Source of the DNA: Rhodopseudomonas_A palustris_F
Lineage (GTDB): Bacteria > Pseudomonadota > Alphaproteobacteria > Rhizobiales > Xanthobacteraceae
Length of the DNA stretch: 64,000 bases
Assembly: GCF_000013745.1 (NCBI RefSeq)
Contig: NC_007925.1
Location: 2,480,001 to 2,544,000, forward strand
Direction: 5' to 3'
Part shown: piece after piece, positions 30,059 to 39,557 of the stretch
Layout: the number at the start of each line of letters is the position of its first letter
Numbering within the stretch: position 1 is the stretch's first letter
Program-made: the position numbers and the translations under genes
Notes under the pieces: model-generated
Databases searched by the model: none
Told to the model about the DNA's origin: nothing
Seen by the model: only the letters and a program-made list of their open reading frames with translations

Positions 30059-31021
30059 CTAGCGGTACTCGATCATCGCCGCCTTGCGGACGTCGCGCAG
30101 ATAGGATTTCGATTTGGCTTCGAACTTGTCGGCGAACATCTTGTCGCGAATCTCGCGCTTCTTTGGCGTATCCGCGGTGGTCGGCTTGCGGGAACACAGC
30201 GCCACCATCTCGACGCCTTGCTTGGTGACTTCGGGCGCGGTCAGATGCCCGATCGGCGTCTTGTCCAGCACCTCGCGAAGCACCCCCGGGATGTCGGCGG
30301 AGGTCTTGGTGACGGTGTCGCGAATCGCGGCGTTCTGCATCGATTTGAACAGGTCGTCGGCCTCGGCGCAGCTCTGCACCCTGCTGCGCAACGCCTCGGC
30401 CTCCTTCATGCGCAACTCCCGCGCGGAGGGGGCGGCGTTGCGCGGCACGATCAGCACGATCGGCCGCATTTGATATTCGAAGCTCTCGCCCGACGACTTG
30501 TCGTCGCCGCCGAGCGCCGCCCGAACTTCCTTCTCGCCGACCAGCAGGCTGTCCTTGAACCGGCCGCGAACCAGGCTGGTCCACACCATTTCGGCGCGCA
30601 TCCGCTGCTTCAGCGTCTCCGGTCGGATGCCTTGGCCCTCGAGCGATTTGGTCAATTGTTCGGCCGACATCCGCATCCGAGACCCCATGCCGGCAAACGA
30701 GCCGTCGATGTCTGCGACGCTGGGGTCGATGCCGAACTTCTTGCCTTCCCGGATCTTCACCTTCTCGTTGATCAGTTCGTCGATCACTTGCTGCCGGCTC
30801 GGGCTCTTGTGCGTCGACAGCGCCATCAGCTTGGAGCGCTGCTCGATATCGTAATTGGTGATCGGCTCGCCATTGACCATCACCGCGACGGATTGCGCGT
30901 GCAGGTCCGGGCCGAGACAGATCGCCAGCATCGCGACGGCACAGCAAAGCGCCACGCGGATCAGACGGAGGGGAGGGGTTGCGGTCATGTCAGGTCTGCC
31001 ATGGGGCGGATCGAGATCCAT
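30059..31021 (-). CDS. surA: SurA-type periplasmic chaperone
   Basis: SurA escorts outer membrane proteins, including LptD, through the periplasm. The signal peptide is LIRVALCCAVAMLAICL...HAQ, and mature sequence starts near SVAVMVNGEPITNYDIEQRSKL, the SurA N-terminal motif. The C-terminal half has a parvulin-like pattern, weaker than in E. coli, so prolyl isomerase activity is doubtful. I chose the ATG at 31021 because GGAGAAAT lies just before it; an ATG 33 bases downstream (MTATPPLRL) gives a shorter leader. It sits 49 bases after lptD. Length 320, shorter than E. coli SurA (one parvulin-like domain). Confidence 0.9.
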   Translation of the reverse strand: MDLDPPHGRPDMTATPPLRLIRVALCCAVAMLAICLGPDLHAQSVAVMVNGEPITNYDIEQRSKLMALSTHKSPSRQQVIDELINEKVKIREGKKFGIDPSVADIDGSFAGMGSRMRMSAEQLTKSLEGQGIRPETLKQRMRAEMVWTSLVRGRFKDSLLVGEKEVRAALGGDDKSSGESFEYQMRPIVLIVPRNAAPSARELRMKEAEALRSRVQSCAEADDLFKSMQNAAIRDTVTKTSADIPGVLREVLDKTPIGHLTAPEVTKQGVEMVALCSRKPTTADTPKKREIRDKMFADKFEAKSKSYLRDVRKAAMIEYR

Positions 31022-31070
31022 ATTTCTCCAAACACGAGGCCGGACTCACGGGGGAGATGCGGCGTCGATG

Positions 31071-33530
31071 TTATTGGCCGATCAGGCCGTTCGAGGCACC
31101 GGACACGCTCTGCGCGAGCGCGAAGGTGCCGATCGTTCGCAACCCGATCTGAAACATGACGGAGTGGCTAAGTGTGGGCGCAACCAGCGCACTGTTCGAA
31201 TAAGAATAGGCGGTCACATAATTGAGCGCCATCACGAAGCAGTCGTCCACATAGCCGGCGCCGATGATGTATTGATCGATCTTGTTGGCTTCGAGATCCC
31301 AGCGTGCGCCGCCGGTCACCACCCAGTTCGAGGCGAGCTTGATCGAGCCGGTTCCCAGGATGCCCTCACGGCGGTCCAGCAGGCCCAGATCCGGCTGCGC
31401 GGCATAGTTTCCGTAGATCATCGACACCGACCAGCGATTGAAGCTGGCGCTGCCCTCGGCTTCGAAGCGCTGCACGCTGGCCGTGGCCTCGTCGAACCGC
31501 GCACGCGTGGTGAATTTGAAGGTGCTGTTCGGCGAATAGGAGGCCCGCGCCACATAATCCGAGCGCGGCTTATCCAGTCCGGAATCCAGTCCGGTATTGA
31601 TCAGGTCGGCGACGGCGTAGGAGTTCATGCCGAACAGCTGATAGGACTGACCGAACAGCACGTTGACCGAGCCGCCCTTGTCGAATTGGGTGGTGGCCTG
31701 CACGCCGACATTGGCGCGGCCGCCGCCCTCGACGCGGTCGTAGCCGGAGAACTTGTCGACGCTGAACAGGTTGTCGGCGCCGAACACCATGCTCTGGGCG
31801 TCTTCGTTGGGCAGCTTGCCGGCGTAGGTTTCGTTCGGGCGAACGATGATCTGCGCGATCGGCTCCACCGTGGTGGTGCCCCACGGCTGCACGTTGATGA
31901 AGGGATAGCGATATTCCAGACCCACCGTCGGCATCACCCGCAGCGCCTGGGTGTCGCTGGTGTAATTGGACACGCCGGGCTGGTTGGAGATCGAGGCGTC
32001 GATGGCGTCGGCGCGCAGCGAGGCGAACGGCGTCCAGATCTGGCCGTAGGGATCGGTATAGGAGCGCCGCCACTGCGCCTCGGCGCTGAACCGGGTGTAG
32101 GTGCCGGGGATGCCGCGCAGCAGGCAGTTGTTCCTGAGGTTCGCTAATTTGTCGGCGGACATCTGCGCGATCGAGCTGGTGCTGCACAGGTCCTGTTGAC
32201 TTGCCGCGCTCGTCAGCGCGTCAAAATCGGCGCTCTGTCGGTTGATGCTGGTCAGGTTAGTCTTGTAGCTGACTTCGCCGCCGAGGATCGGCCGGTTGAA
32301 GACGTTGGCATAGTCGATGACCGGCAGCACCACCGGGATCTGGCTCTGCACGTCATAGCCGGTGAAGCCCTGGAAGTAGAACGCCCGCGCGTCGAAATAG
32401 CTGCGGTTGCCGACACCGGTCAGATAGAGGTCCGAGGTCGCCTCGTTGGACTGGCTGAGGAAGGTGCCCAGCGTGTCCTTGTACTGCGCCAGCCGGTAAT
32501 CGACGAAGAAGGTCTTGTCGGACATCAGGACGCCGTCCCAACCCCAGACCCATTTGTCGTTCAGCGCGAACTGGCCCTTGGTGTCGATGGCGCCGCGGAA
32601 CTCGCGTTGCGCGGTGGTGGCCAGATTCGAATTGTCCGGATCGAGCTGGTTGATGCCATAGGCGCGAATTTGATAGGCGCCGTCCAGCAGACGCTGGCGG
32701 AATTCGCCCTGCATCAACACGCCCTGGGTGGTGGTGTAGCGCGGCGAGATGGTGAAGTCGTAATCCGGCGCCAGCGCCCAGTAGAACGGCACTTCGAAGC
32801 CCGAGCCGAACGCCGTGCTCGAGAGATAGATCGGCATCAGAAAGCCGGTCTTGCGCTGGACGGTGGGGTCCGGCGTCGAGAAATACGGCAGATAGGCCAA
32901 CGGGACGCCGAAGAATTCGAGCTGGGCGTTCTCGAAATACAGCATCTTCTCGTTTTGATCGTGGATGATGCGGGCGCCCTTGACCTGCCACAGCGGCGGC
33001 TTCTTGGGATTGTCCCGGCACGGCGCGCAGGCGGTGTAGACGCCGTTCTGGAACACGTTATAGGCGCCTTCGGTGCGCTCCGCCCGCGACGCCGCGATGC
33101 GGGTCTGGTTGGCGGTGTCGACCCGCAGCGAATCGACGAAACCGTCGCGGTAGTCGTCGCTCAGATCCAACTGGTTGGCGTAGGTGATCTTGCCGTCCGC
33201 ATCGGTCATGCGGACGTTGCCCTCGGCCTGCAGCCGCTTGGTCTTCTGGTCGTAGACGACCCGGTCGGCCTCGACGGTGGTGCCGCCATAGAACATCTGC
33301 ACGTTGCCGACCGCCGACACCCGCGAGTTGTTGTAATCGTAATCGACCTCGGTGGCCTGAACCAGCATCTGCCCGCTATCGGGCGCAGGCGGCGCTTTCG
33401 GACGAACCGGCGGCTGATTGAAGGTGAAACTCTGGGCAGCCACGGGCGTTGCCGCGGGGACACCAAGCGCCGCCGCCAACACCACCGCGCCGAGCGCGCT
33501 CAGAACGGAAGACGTGACAAAGCGAGACAT
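31071..33530 (-). CDS. lptD: LPS-assembly protein LptD
   Basis: Outer-membrane translocon that delivers LPS to the cell surface with LptE. A signal peptide (LSALGAVVLAAALGVP...VAAQ) is followed by the OstA/LptA-like domain: VSAVGNVQMFYGGTTVEADRV and LQAEGNVRMTDADG. The large C-terminal region has alternating beta-barrel sequence, for example FYFQGFTGYDVQSQIPVVLPVIDY, and ends with IGLRTIGTFALAQSVSGAS. The ATG giving MSRFVTSSV is used; the upstream frame is basic and unlike a leader. Length 819. A cysteine pair for a disulfide may lie in TACAPCRDN. Confidence 0.95.
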   Translation of the reverse strand: MSRFVTSSVLSALGAVVLAAALGVPAATPVAAQSFTFNQPPVRPKAPPAPDSGQMLVQATEVDYDYNNSRVSAVGNVQMFYGGTTVEADRVVYDQKTKRLQAEGNVRMTDADGKITYANQLDLSDDYRDGFVDSLRVDTANQTRIAASRAERTEGAYNVFQNGVYTACAPCRDNPKKPPLWQVKGARIIHDQNEKMLYFENAQLEFFGVPLAYLPYFSTPDPTVQRKTGFLMPIYLSSTAFGSGFEVPFYWALAPDYDFTISPRYTTTQGVLMQGEFRQRLLDGAYQIRAYGINQLDPDNSNLATTAQREFRGAIDTKGQFALNDKWVWGWDGVLMSDKTFFVDYRLAQYKDTLGTFLSQSNEATSDLYLTGVGNRSYFDARAFYFQGFTGYDVQSQIPVVLPVIDYANVFNRPILGGEVSYKTNLTSINRQSADFDALTSAASQQDLCSTSSIAQMSADKLANLRNNCLLRGIPGTYTRFSAEAQWRRSYTDPYGQIWTPFASLRADAIDASISNQPGVSNYTSDTQALRVMPTVGLEYRYPFINVQPWGTTTVEPIAQIIVRPNETYAGKLPNEDAQSMVFGADNLFSVDKFSGYDRVEGGGRANVGVQATTQFDKGGSVNVLFGQSYQLFGMNSYAVADLINTGLDSGLDKPRSDYVARASYSPNSTFKFTTRARFDEATASVQRFEAEGSASFNRWSVSMIYGNYAAQPDLGLLDRREGILGTGSIKLASNWVVTGGARWDLEANKIDQYIIGAGYVDDCFVMALNYVTAYSYSNSALVAPTLSHSVMFQIGLRTIGTFALAQSVSGASNGLIGQ

Positions 33531-33598
33531 GACAAAGCGAGACGCGCCAAAACGGCCGCGCCGCGAAATCAAATGCCTCTCCGGAAGGGCGGCGACCA

Positions 33599-34687
33599 CT
33601 ATCCGTCCTCCTGGTGCAGCAAGGCTAAAAAACCAGCGAGACTTCCCACACACACAGGGAGCCACGCGGCAGCAAGCGGATGCATTAACTCGGCCTTGCT
33701 CAAATCTTCGGTTACTTTCGACAGGATATAGAGCAGAAAGCCTGCGCCCACGCCACTCAAAACCATCTTTTGAACACCGCCAAAACGGAAGAATCGCAAG
33801 CTAACAGAAGCGGCTAGCATAACCATAGCAGCAAGCAGAAAGGGCCGTGCCAGAAGCTTATGAAACTGTAATCGGTAACCGGCCGTGGCAAATCCAGAGC
33901 TTTCCGACGAGCGGATATAACCCGGGAGTTGCCAAAATGACACAGTCTCGGGGGTGGAAAAGCTGTTGCGGACCTGCGCGAGGGTCAGGGTGGTCGGCAG
34001 CAGAAAAACGTCCTGGTCGACCGGCGGGCCGTCGAGGGTGTAGCGGCGCAGGTTCTTGAACCGCCAGAACCCCGGCTCCAGCGTCGCTTCGCGGGCCTCG
34101 ATTCGCTCGCTGAACGAGAAGTCCGGCTCGAACCGGAACACGCTCAGCCCGGTCAGCAGCGCGCCTTGCTGCTGGCTGCGGGCGGCGTTGATGATGGCCT
34201 GTCCCTCGGTGGTGACCTGGTTGATCCAGAAACCGCTGGCGTCCTGCAGGCTGCCGGAGGAATCCCCGAACATCTCGGCCTCCATCTGCTTGGCACGCTC
34301 CTGCATGTTGGCCGACATCGGATTGAACACCACGGTGGCGAACACGCCGAGCGCCAGGGCGCTCCACAGCGCCGGCGCCATGAATTGCCAAGCCGAGATT
34401 CCGGCGGCGCGGGCCACCACAAGCTCGAGTCGCCGCGACAACGCAAGGTAACAGGTCATCGCGCCGATCAGGATGCAGAACGGCATCAGCCGCTCGAGCA
34501 GCTGCGGCACCCGATAGACCGAGGTCTGCACGATCAGCAGCGCCGAAATCGACGGCCGTCCGCCGGCGCGGCGCAGCAAATCGATGTAATCGACGAACAC
34601 CAGCAGCACGAACAGGCCGGCGAACACCGCCAGCGCCGCGGTGACGAAACGGCCGGCAAAGTAGCGGCTGAGCGTGTTGGCGATCAT
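33599..34687 (-). CDS. lptG: LPS export permease LptG
   Basis: Inner-membrane half of the LptBFG transporter that extracts LPS. The N-terminus MIANTLSRYFAGRFVTAAL and the following helices, with LLERLMPFCILIGAM and LVVARAAGISAWQFM, fit YjgP/YjgQ proteins. Three more helices follow the periplasmic beta-jellyroll. It begins 13 bases after lptF, so the two are co-transcribed. Length 362. Fate and order (lptF then lptG) are standard. Confidence 0.94.
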   Translation of the reverse strand: MIANTLSRYFAGRFVTAALAVFAGLFVLLVFVDYIDLLRRAGGRPSISALLIVQTSVYRVPQLLERLMPFCILIGAMTCYLALSRRLELVVARAAGISAWQFMAPALWSALALGVFATVVFNPMSANMQERAKQMEAEMFGDSSGSLQDASGFWINQVTTEGQAIINAARSQQQGALLTGLSVFRFEPDFSFSERIEAREATLEPGFWRFKNLRRYTLDGPPVDQDVFLLPTTLTLAQVRNSFSTPETVSFWQLPGYIRSSESSGFATAGYRLQFHKLLARPFLLAAMVMLAASVSLRFFRFGGVQKMVLSGVGAGFLLYILSKVTEDLSKAELMHPLAAAWLPVCVGSLAGFLALLHQEDG

Positions 34688-34700
34688 GCGCGGGGTCCGG

Positions 34701-35867
34701 TCATGACGGCATCGGACGCAGTCGGAGGCGGGCGATCGACGCCGACAGCGCGTTGAGGAGCTCCATCAACCGGGCCGGCGGCTCGATGACGATGTTGCGC
34801 GCGATCACCCACAGACTTCCCGCCAGCGCCGCCGCCAGCAGCAGATACTGGGCGATGGCGACCGCCGGCGTGCTGCTGGCCACGATCGAGCAGGCGAATC
34901 CGGCCAGCCGCACCACGAACACCGCCGCAATCGCGCCGGCCATGGAAAAATTCCGGCTCTGCCGCGTGGTGCGCGGCAAGCCCAGGAACGCGAAAGTCAG
35001 CGCTGCGAACACGAACGGATAGATCGGCGCCAGCACGCGGTCGTGCATCTCGGCGCGGAACTGGTTGGGCAAGCGGGCGTACAGCGCATCATCGGGCTCC
35101 GGCCACAGCAATTCCCACAGATAGCGCTCGCGGATGCCGTAGGAGACGTCGCGGGCCCGGGAAAACTTCGACATGTCGAAGGCGTAGCGGCCGAACGCCA
35201 CCAGCGCGGGGTCGCGTTTGCCCGATTCGAAGCGCTGCAGCGTGCCGTCTTCGAGCACCAGGAACGAGCCGTCGTTGTTCTTCAGCACCGTGCCATGGTC
35301 GGCGATGATGCTGATCCGCTCGTTCGGATCACGGCGATCGTCGATGAACACCCCGACCAGCACGCCGCCGGGCTGCCGCTCCCGCACCCTGATCGTCAGA
35401 TTGGTTTCGAGTTGCGAGAACCGGCCAGGCTGCAGGATATTGGCCAGGATGTCGGCGGTGATCTCGCTGTCCCAGCGGTTGATCCGGCGCAGCCCCTCGG
35501 GCGCGACATAGGCCGAGATGAAGCCGACCAGAATCGCCACCACCACCGAAGCAAACATGAAGGGGCGCACCAGCCGCAGCGGCGACAGCCCCGCGGCATT
35601 CATCACGATGATTTCCGAATCATTGGCCAGCCGGTTCAGGGTGTGGGCCACCGCGATCATCAGCGCGATCGGGGCGATCACCAGCACCAGAACCGGAACC
35701 GCCATGCCGGTGAGGCCGAGAAAGGTCAGGATGGTCTGACCTTGGCTCGTCATCAGGTCGATTCCGCGCAACGCTTGGGTAATCCAGATCACGCCGGTGA
35801 GGCTGGCCAGGATCACCGCAAACGACGTCAGCGTCGTGCGGAAAATGTAGCTGTCGATTGACCCCAT
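34701..35867 (-). CDS. lptF: LPS export permease LptF
   Basis: Partner of LptG in LPS export. The start MGSIDSYIFRTTLTSFAVIL is typical, as is SEIIVMNAAGLSPLRLVRPF, which forms the coupling helix contacting LptB. A periplasmic domain (about residues 135-250) separates the two membrane halves. Length 388. It is divergent from pepA, as in E. coli. The C-terminal basic stretch is cytoplasmic. Confidence 0.94.
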   Translation of the reverse strand: MGSIDSYIFRTTLTSFAVILASLTGVIWITQALRGIDLMTSQGQTILTFLGLTGMAVPVLVLVIAPIALMIAVAHTLNRLANDSEIIVMNAAGLSPLRLVRPFMFASVVVAILVGFISAYVAPEGLRRINRWDSEITADILANILQPGRFSQLETNLTIRVRERQPGGVLVGVFIDDRRDPNERISIIADHGTVLKNNDGSFLVLEDGTLQRFESGKRDPALVAFGRYAFDMSKFSRARDVSYGIRERYLWELLWPEPDDALYARLPNQFRAEMHDRVLAPIYPFVFAALTFAFLGLPRTTRQSRNFSMAGAIAAVFVVRLAGFACSIVASSTPAVAIAQYLLLAAALAGSLWVIARNIVIEPPARLMELLNALSASIARLRLRPMPS

Positions 35868-36286
35868 CGCTCCGCACGATCCCCAATTCCAGTCCGGTGC
35901 TGCTGGCGCACCGCCCGAATCCCCGCCAACGAATCTCCCGTCGCCGCCAGGCTCTTCCCCATCCTGACAGGACCATTACCATCTGTCTGATCCGTCAACA
36001 AAATGGCTGTGGCATGGCGCCTTGCCCGGATGGTTAATGTTTCCCGGATGTCACCCGAAAGCCACGCTTCTCGCTGCCGGCTCCGGCTTGCCAGGTGGAT
36101 ATCCGAGGCAGCCGGTGTTCAAATTCGGCCAACGGCGAGGCCGCCAGTAGCTCTTGGCAGCATGGGGAATGAAGCGTCATAGTGTGCCTCATCCCGCGCC
36201 GGATCCGAAACCGACGATTCCGCGAGTCACCTCGTGCGGATCTTCGCCTGGTCCGTCGTTTTTTGCCCAAGTTTGGAGGATTGCCC
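35868..36286. other. Divergent intergenic region lptF-pepA
   Basis: About 420 bases separate the divergent lptF and pepA start codons. I see no gene in it. It should carry both promoters. On the lptF strand TTGACG is present but lacks a good -10. Confidence 0.5.
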
Positions 36287-37786
36287 ATGCCCGACGTCGT
36301 CAACGTTGGCTTCGTTCCGATGGCCACGAGTGCGCGCGGCGTGCTGTTCGTATTCTGCGACGACGCGCTGAAATTCGGACCCGACACCGTCAAGGCACTC
36401 GGGACCGCCGCCAATGCGGTCAAGCGCGCCGCGGCGACCAGCCAGTTCAAGGGCAAGAGCGGGTCGACGCTGGATATCCTGGCGCCGGAGGGCCTGAAGG
36501 CTGTGCGGCTGGTGGTAATCGGGGCTGGCAAGCTCGCCGCCATCAAGGACCACGACTTTCTCAAACTCGGCGGCGTGCTGGCCGGCAAGATCGGCGGCGG
36601 CAAGGAAGCCGTCACGGTGATCGCCGAACTGCCGACCGGCGCGATGACGCCGGCGCAGGGCGCGGCGGTCGCGGCCGGGGTGCGGATGCGGGCCTACAAA
36701 TTCGATCGCTACAAGACCAAGAAGAAGGACGGCGAGGACACGCCGTTGAACGCCAGCGTGGCGATCGCGGTGCGCGACGTCGCCGCGGCCAAGAAGGCGT
36801 TCGCGCCGCAGAATCACGTGGTCGATGGCGTGATCATGGCGCGCGAACTGGTCAACGAGCCGCCGAACGTGCTGTTTCCGGTGGAATTCGCCCGTCGCGC
36901 CAGCCAACTGCGCAAGCTCGGCGTCGGCGTCGAGGTGCTCGACGTGCCGGCGATGAAGCGGCTGAAGATGGGCGCGCTGCTCGGCGTGTCGCAAGGCTCG
37001 ACGCAGCCCGGCCGCACCGTGATCATGCGCTGGAACGGCGGCAAGAAGGGCGAGCAGCCGGTCGCCTTCGTCGGCAAGGGCGTCTGTTTCGACACCGGCG
37101 GCATTTCGATCAAACCGTCGGGCAGCATGGAAGACATGAAGGGCGACATGGGCGGCGCCGCCTGCGTGGTCGGGCTGATGCATGCGCTGGCGGCACGCAA
37201 GGCCAAGATCAACGTGGTCGGCGCGATCGGCCTGGTCGAGAACATGCCGGACGGCAACGCGCAGCGGCCGGGCGATATCGTCACCTCGATGTCGGGTCAG
37301 ACCATCGAGATCATCAACACCGACGCCGAAGGCCGCTTGGTGCTTGCCGACGTGCTCTGGTACGTGGCGAAGAAGCACAAGCCGAAATTCATGGTCGACC
37401 TCGCCACGCTGACCGGCGCGATCCTGGTCGCGCTCGGCACCGAATATGCTGGGCTGTTCTCCAACAACGATCAGTTGTCCGAACGGCTGACCGAAGCCGG
37501 GCAGGCCACCGGCGAGCGGGTGTGGCGGCTGCCGATGGGGCCGGAATACGACAAGATGATGGACTCGCAATTTGCCGACATGAAAAATGCCGGCGCCCGC
37601 CATGGCGGCTCGATCACCGCGGCGCAGTTCCTGCAGCGCTTCGTCGACGATACGCCGTGGGCGCATCTGGATATCGCCGGCACCGCGATGGGGGCGCCGA
37701 AGACCGACATCAACCAGAGCTGGGGCTCCGGCTACGGGGTGCGGCTGCTGGATCGGTTGGTTGCGGATTACTACGAGTCCAAATGA
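36287..37786 (+). CDS. pepA: Leucyl aminopeptidase
   Basis: Two-metal M17 aminopeptidase that removes N-terminal residues. The metal-binding signature NTDAEGRLVLADVL and VGKGVCFDTGGISIKPS lie in the C-terminal domain, and GDMGGAACVVGLMHALA follows. A strong GGAGGA site precedes the ATG giving MPDVVNVGF. Length 499. It overlaps holC by four bases. The pepA-holC pair divergent from lptFG is widespread in proteobacteria. Confidence 0.96.
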   Translation: MPDVVNVGFVPMATSARGVLFVFCDDALKFGPDTVKALGTAANAVKRAAATSQFKGKSGSTLDILAPEGLKAVRLVVIGAGKLAAIKDHDFLKLGGVLAGKIGGGKEAVTVIAELPTGAMTPAQGAAVAAGVRMRAYKFDRYKTKKKDGEDTPLNASVAIAVRDVAAAKKAFAPQNHVVDGVIMARELVNEPPNVLFPVEFARRASQLRKLGVGVEVLDVPAMKRLKMGALLGVSQGSTQPGRTVIMRWNGGKKGEQPVAFVGKGVCFDTGGISIKPSGSMEDMKGDMGGAACVVGLMHALAARKAKINVVGAIGLVENMPDGNAQRPGDIVTSMSGQTIEIINTDAEGRLVLADVLWYVAKKHKPKFMVDLATLTGAILVALGTEYAGLFSNNDQLSERLTEAGQATGERVWRLPMGPEYDKMMDSQFADMKNAGARHGGSITAAQFLQRFVDDTPWAHLDIAGTAMGAPKTDINQSWGSGYGVRLLDRLVADYYESK

Positions 37787-38235
37787 CCGAAGTATTGTTC
37801 TACCATTTGCAGAACATGACGGTGGAAAAGGTGCTGCCGTCATTACTGGAAAAATCGCTGCAGCGCGGCTGGCGGGTGGTGGTGCAAGCCACCACCGAGG
37901 AGCGCGCCGACGCGCTCGATACGCATTTGTGGACCTATCGTGACGATTCGTTTCTGCCGCACGCCACCTGGCGGGTAGCCGACGCCTCGCAGCAGCCGAT
38001 CGTGCTGACTGCGGACGAGGCCAACCCGAACGGCGCCAAGGTCCGGTTTCTGATCGACAATGCGGCCTTGCCGACGGACGTCGCGTTGTACGATCGGCTG
38101 GTGCTGGTGTTCAACGGCGACGACGAAGACTCGGTGGTGATGGCGCGCGCGGCCTGGACCGATAGCAAGTCGCGCGGTTTTGCGGTGATCTACCGCCAGG
38201 CCGATGGCTCAGGCGGTTGGCAAAGCCGGGAATAG
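37783..38235 (+). CDS. holC: DNA polymerase III chi subunit
   Basis: Chi joins the clamp loader to single-stranded-DNA-binding protein. The start MTEVLFYHLQNMTVEKVLPSL and the Rossmann-like run RGWRVVVQATTEERADALD with LWTYRDDSFLPHATW match the family. The ATG overlaps the pepA stop (ATGA), so they are translationally coupled. Length 150. The C-terminus AVIYRQADGSGGWQ is typical in alphaproteobacteria. Confidence 0.93.
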   Translation: MTEVLFYHLQNMTVEKVLPSLLEKSLQRGWRVVVQATTEERADALDTHLWTYRDDSFLPHATWRVADASQQPIVLTADEANPNGAKVRFLIDNAALPTDVALYDRLVLVFNGDDEDSVVMARAAWTDSKSRGFAVIYRQADGSGGWQSRE

Positions 38236-38364
38236 CGCGCGCCGCCGATAGCGACGGCCGGCAATCGATGCTACCTTGACGCGCTGTGCTGGACTCGTCA
38301 AACGGTCACGGTCGTGCCGTAAATTGATGTTTTTACAACCGCCAAGCTGCGAAATGGGACCAAC

Positions 38365-38919
38365 GTGACCGTGCGACAGATGATTTCTCCTCGCCATGCC
38401 GTGCTGTTGCTGTGTCTGGGCGCCCCGCTGCTCGGCGGCTGCTCGGCGACCTCGGATATGTTTTCCTCGGATCTGCTGTCGCGCGACGCCGAATGGTTTT
38501 CGCGGCCGGGCCGGGTGTTCATCAAGAACGTCTCGATCGAAACCCCGCCGCTGACGCCGGACAAGCCGGTCGCGCAGGAGGATCTGATCAGCGCCGACGG
38601 CATGTGCCCCGGCATGTCGCCGCCGGCCGATGCCAACGCCTTGACCGACGCCGGAGCCGCGGCGCCGTCCCGGATCGGCGTGGTGGCGCTGGGACACACC
38701 GAATGCGACGTCGCGCGTGGCGCCGGCTCCCCCGACAATGTCAGCCTCTCGACCAATCCGCGCGGCGATCGCGTGGCGCTGTTGACCTATTCGCGCGGTC
38801 CGCGCGCCGGCATCTACACCTTCACCGCCGGTCGGCTGACCTCGATCGAGCGCTTGCCGGAGGCGGCGGCGCAGCCGAAGGCCGCCAAGCCGAAGGCGAA
38901 GAAGCACACGGCGGGCTGA
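38365..38919 (+). CDS. Lipoprotein, unknown function
   Basis: The hydrophobic leader LLLCLGAPLLGGCSATS ends in the lipobox LLGGC, so the Cys should be lipidated. The protein then has FSSDLLSRDAEWFSRPGRVFIKNVS and a compact C-terminal part, RIGVVALGHTECDVARGAGSPDNVSLS, followed by strand-rich sequence and a Lys/Ala/Pro tail. The GHTECDVARxxGxPD pattern resembles small outer-membrane lipoproteins in which a SmpA-like fold may occur; I cannot confirm it. The start is a GTG behind GGGAC; an ATG five codons later also fits. Length 184. Confidence 0.75.
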   Translation: MTVRQMISPRHAVLLLCLGAPLLGGCSATSDMFSSDLLSRDAEWFSRPGRVFIKNVSIETPPLTPDKPVAQEDLISADGMCPGMSPPADANALTDAGAAAPSRIGVVALGHTECDVARGAGSPDNVSLSTNPRGDRVALLTYSRGPRAGIYTFTAGRLTSIERLPEAAAQPKAAKPKAKKHTAG

Positions 38920-38974
38920 GTCGTTTCGACTCGTCCGCGCGCTTTCAGGTCGTTGCGCCTAACTAACAAATGTC

Positions 38975-39179
38975 TGTCATTCCGGGGCACGAGCCGCGTG
39001 AGCGGCGAGAGAACCCGGAATCTCGCAACAGGTGGCGGACTCTTGCACGCGCAGCAAGATTCCGGGTTCGCTCGTTCTGACGAACTCGCGCCCCGGAATG
39101 ACGACTTTGTCGTGTGGCGAATTCAGAATGATGAAGCGGACTTGCGGTCCGAAGCCTTGGAAGCCTTGCGGGACTCATA
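38975..39179. repeat. Long palindromic repeat, copy A
   Basis: Arms GTCATTCCGGGG and CCCCGGAATGAC (to about 39102) enclose inner arms GAACCCGGAATCT and AGATTCCGGGTTC-like sequence. A 75-base tail follows (GTGTGGCGAATTCAGAATG, then AAGCGGACTTGCGGTCCG). The whole unit recurs at 39342. The gap between the lipoprotein and ABC-F genes holds no gene. Confidence 0.85.
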
Positions 39180-39189
39180 ATCACCGCCG

Positions 39190-39245
39190 GGAGTATGGAT
39201 CCCGGACTTGCTCGTTCTACGAACTCGCAATCCGGGATGACGGCC
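39190..39245. repeat. Short palindrome between the two copies
   Basis: TATGGATCCCGGACTTGCT and the facing AGTT...AATCCGGGATGACG segment form a diverged inverted repeat of the same type. It lies between copies A and B and looks like an older member. Confidence 0.5.
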
Positions 39246-39341
39246 TCGTTTTAGGTCGGCGGAATCCGAATAAACCAAGGGACGGTCTGCACCGCGCCCG
39301 GGACACGGCCCGTTCGTTCCTGCGCCTGGTTCGTAAGATGT

Positions 39342-39536
39342 TGTCATTCCGGGCACGAGCCGCGTGAGCGGCGAGTGAACCCGGAATCTCGCAACAGGGG
39401 GCGGACTCTTGCACGCGTAGCAAGATTCCGGGTTCGCTCGTTCTGACGAACTCGCGCCCCGGAATGGCGACTTTGTCGTGTGGCGAATTCACAATGATGA
39501 AGCGGACTTGCGGTCCGAGGTTTTGAAGGACTCATC
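39342..39536. repeat. Long palindromic repeat, copy B
   Basis: Nearly identical to copy A along the arms and the tail, with scattered substitutions (for example GAATGGCGA for GAATGACGA). The pair forms a direct repeat with about 160 bases between. It ends just before the ABC-F stop codon. Confidence 0.85.
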
Positions 39537-39557
39537 AGTCCTCGAGCCGAACGCCGT

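Noticed and set aside
36154..38235. A 693-codon frame spanning pepA and holC
   Set aside because: Only its last 150 codons are real (holC). The rest is out of frame with pepA, which has full family motifs.
39000..39540. CRISPR-like array in the repeated region
   Set aside because: There are two long palindromic copies with one spacer, not short direct repeats with regular unique spacers.
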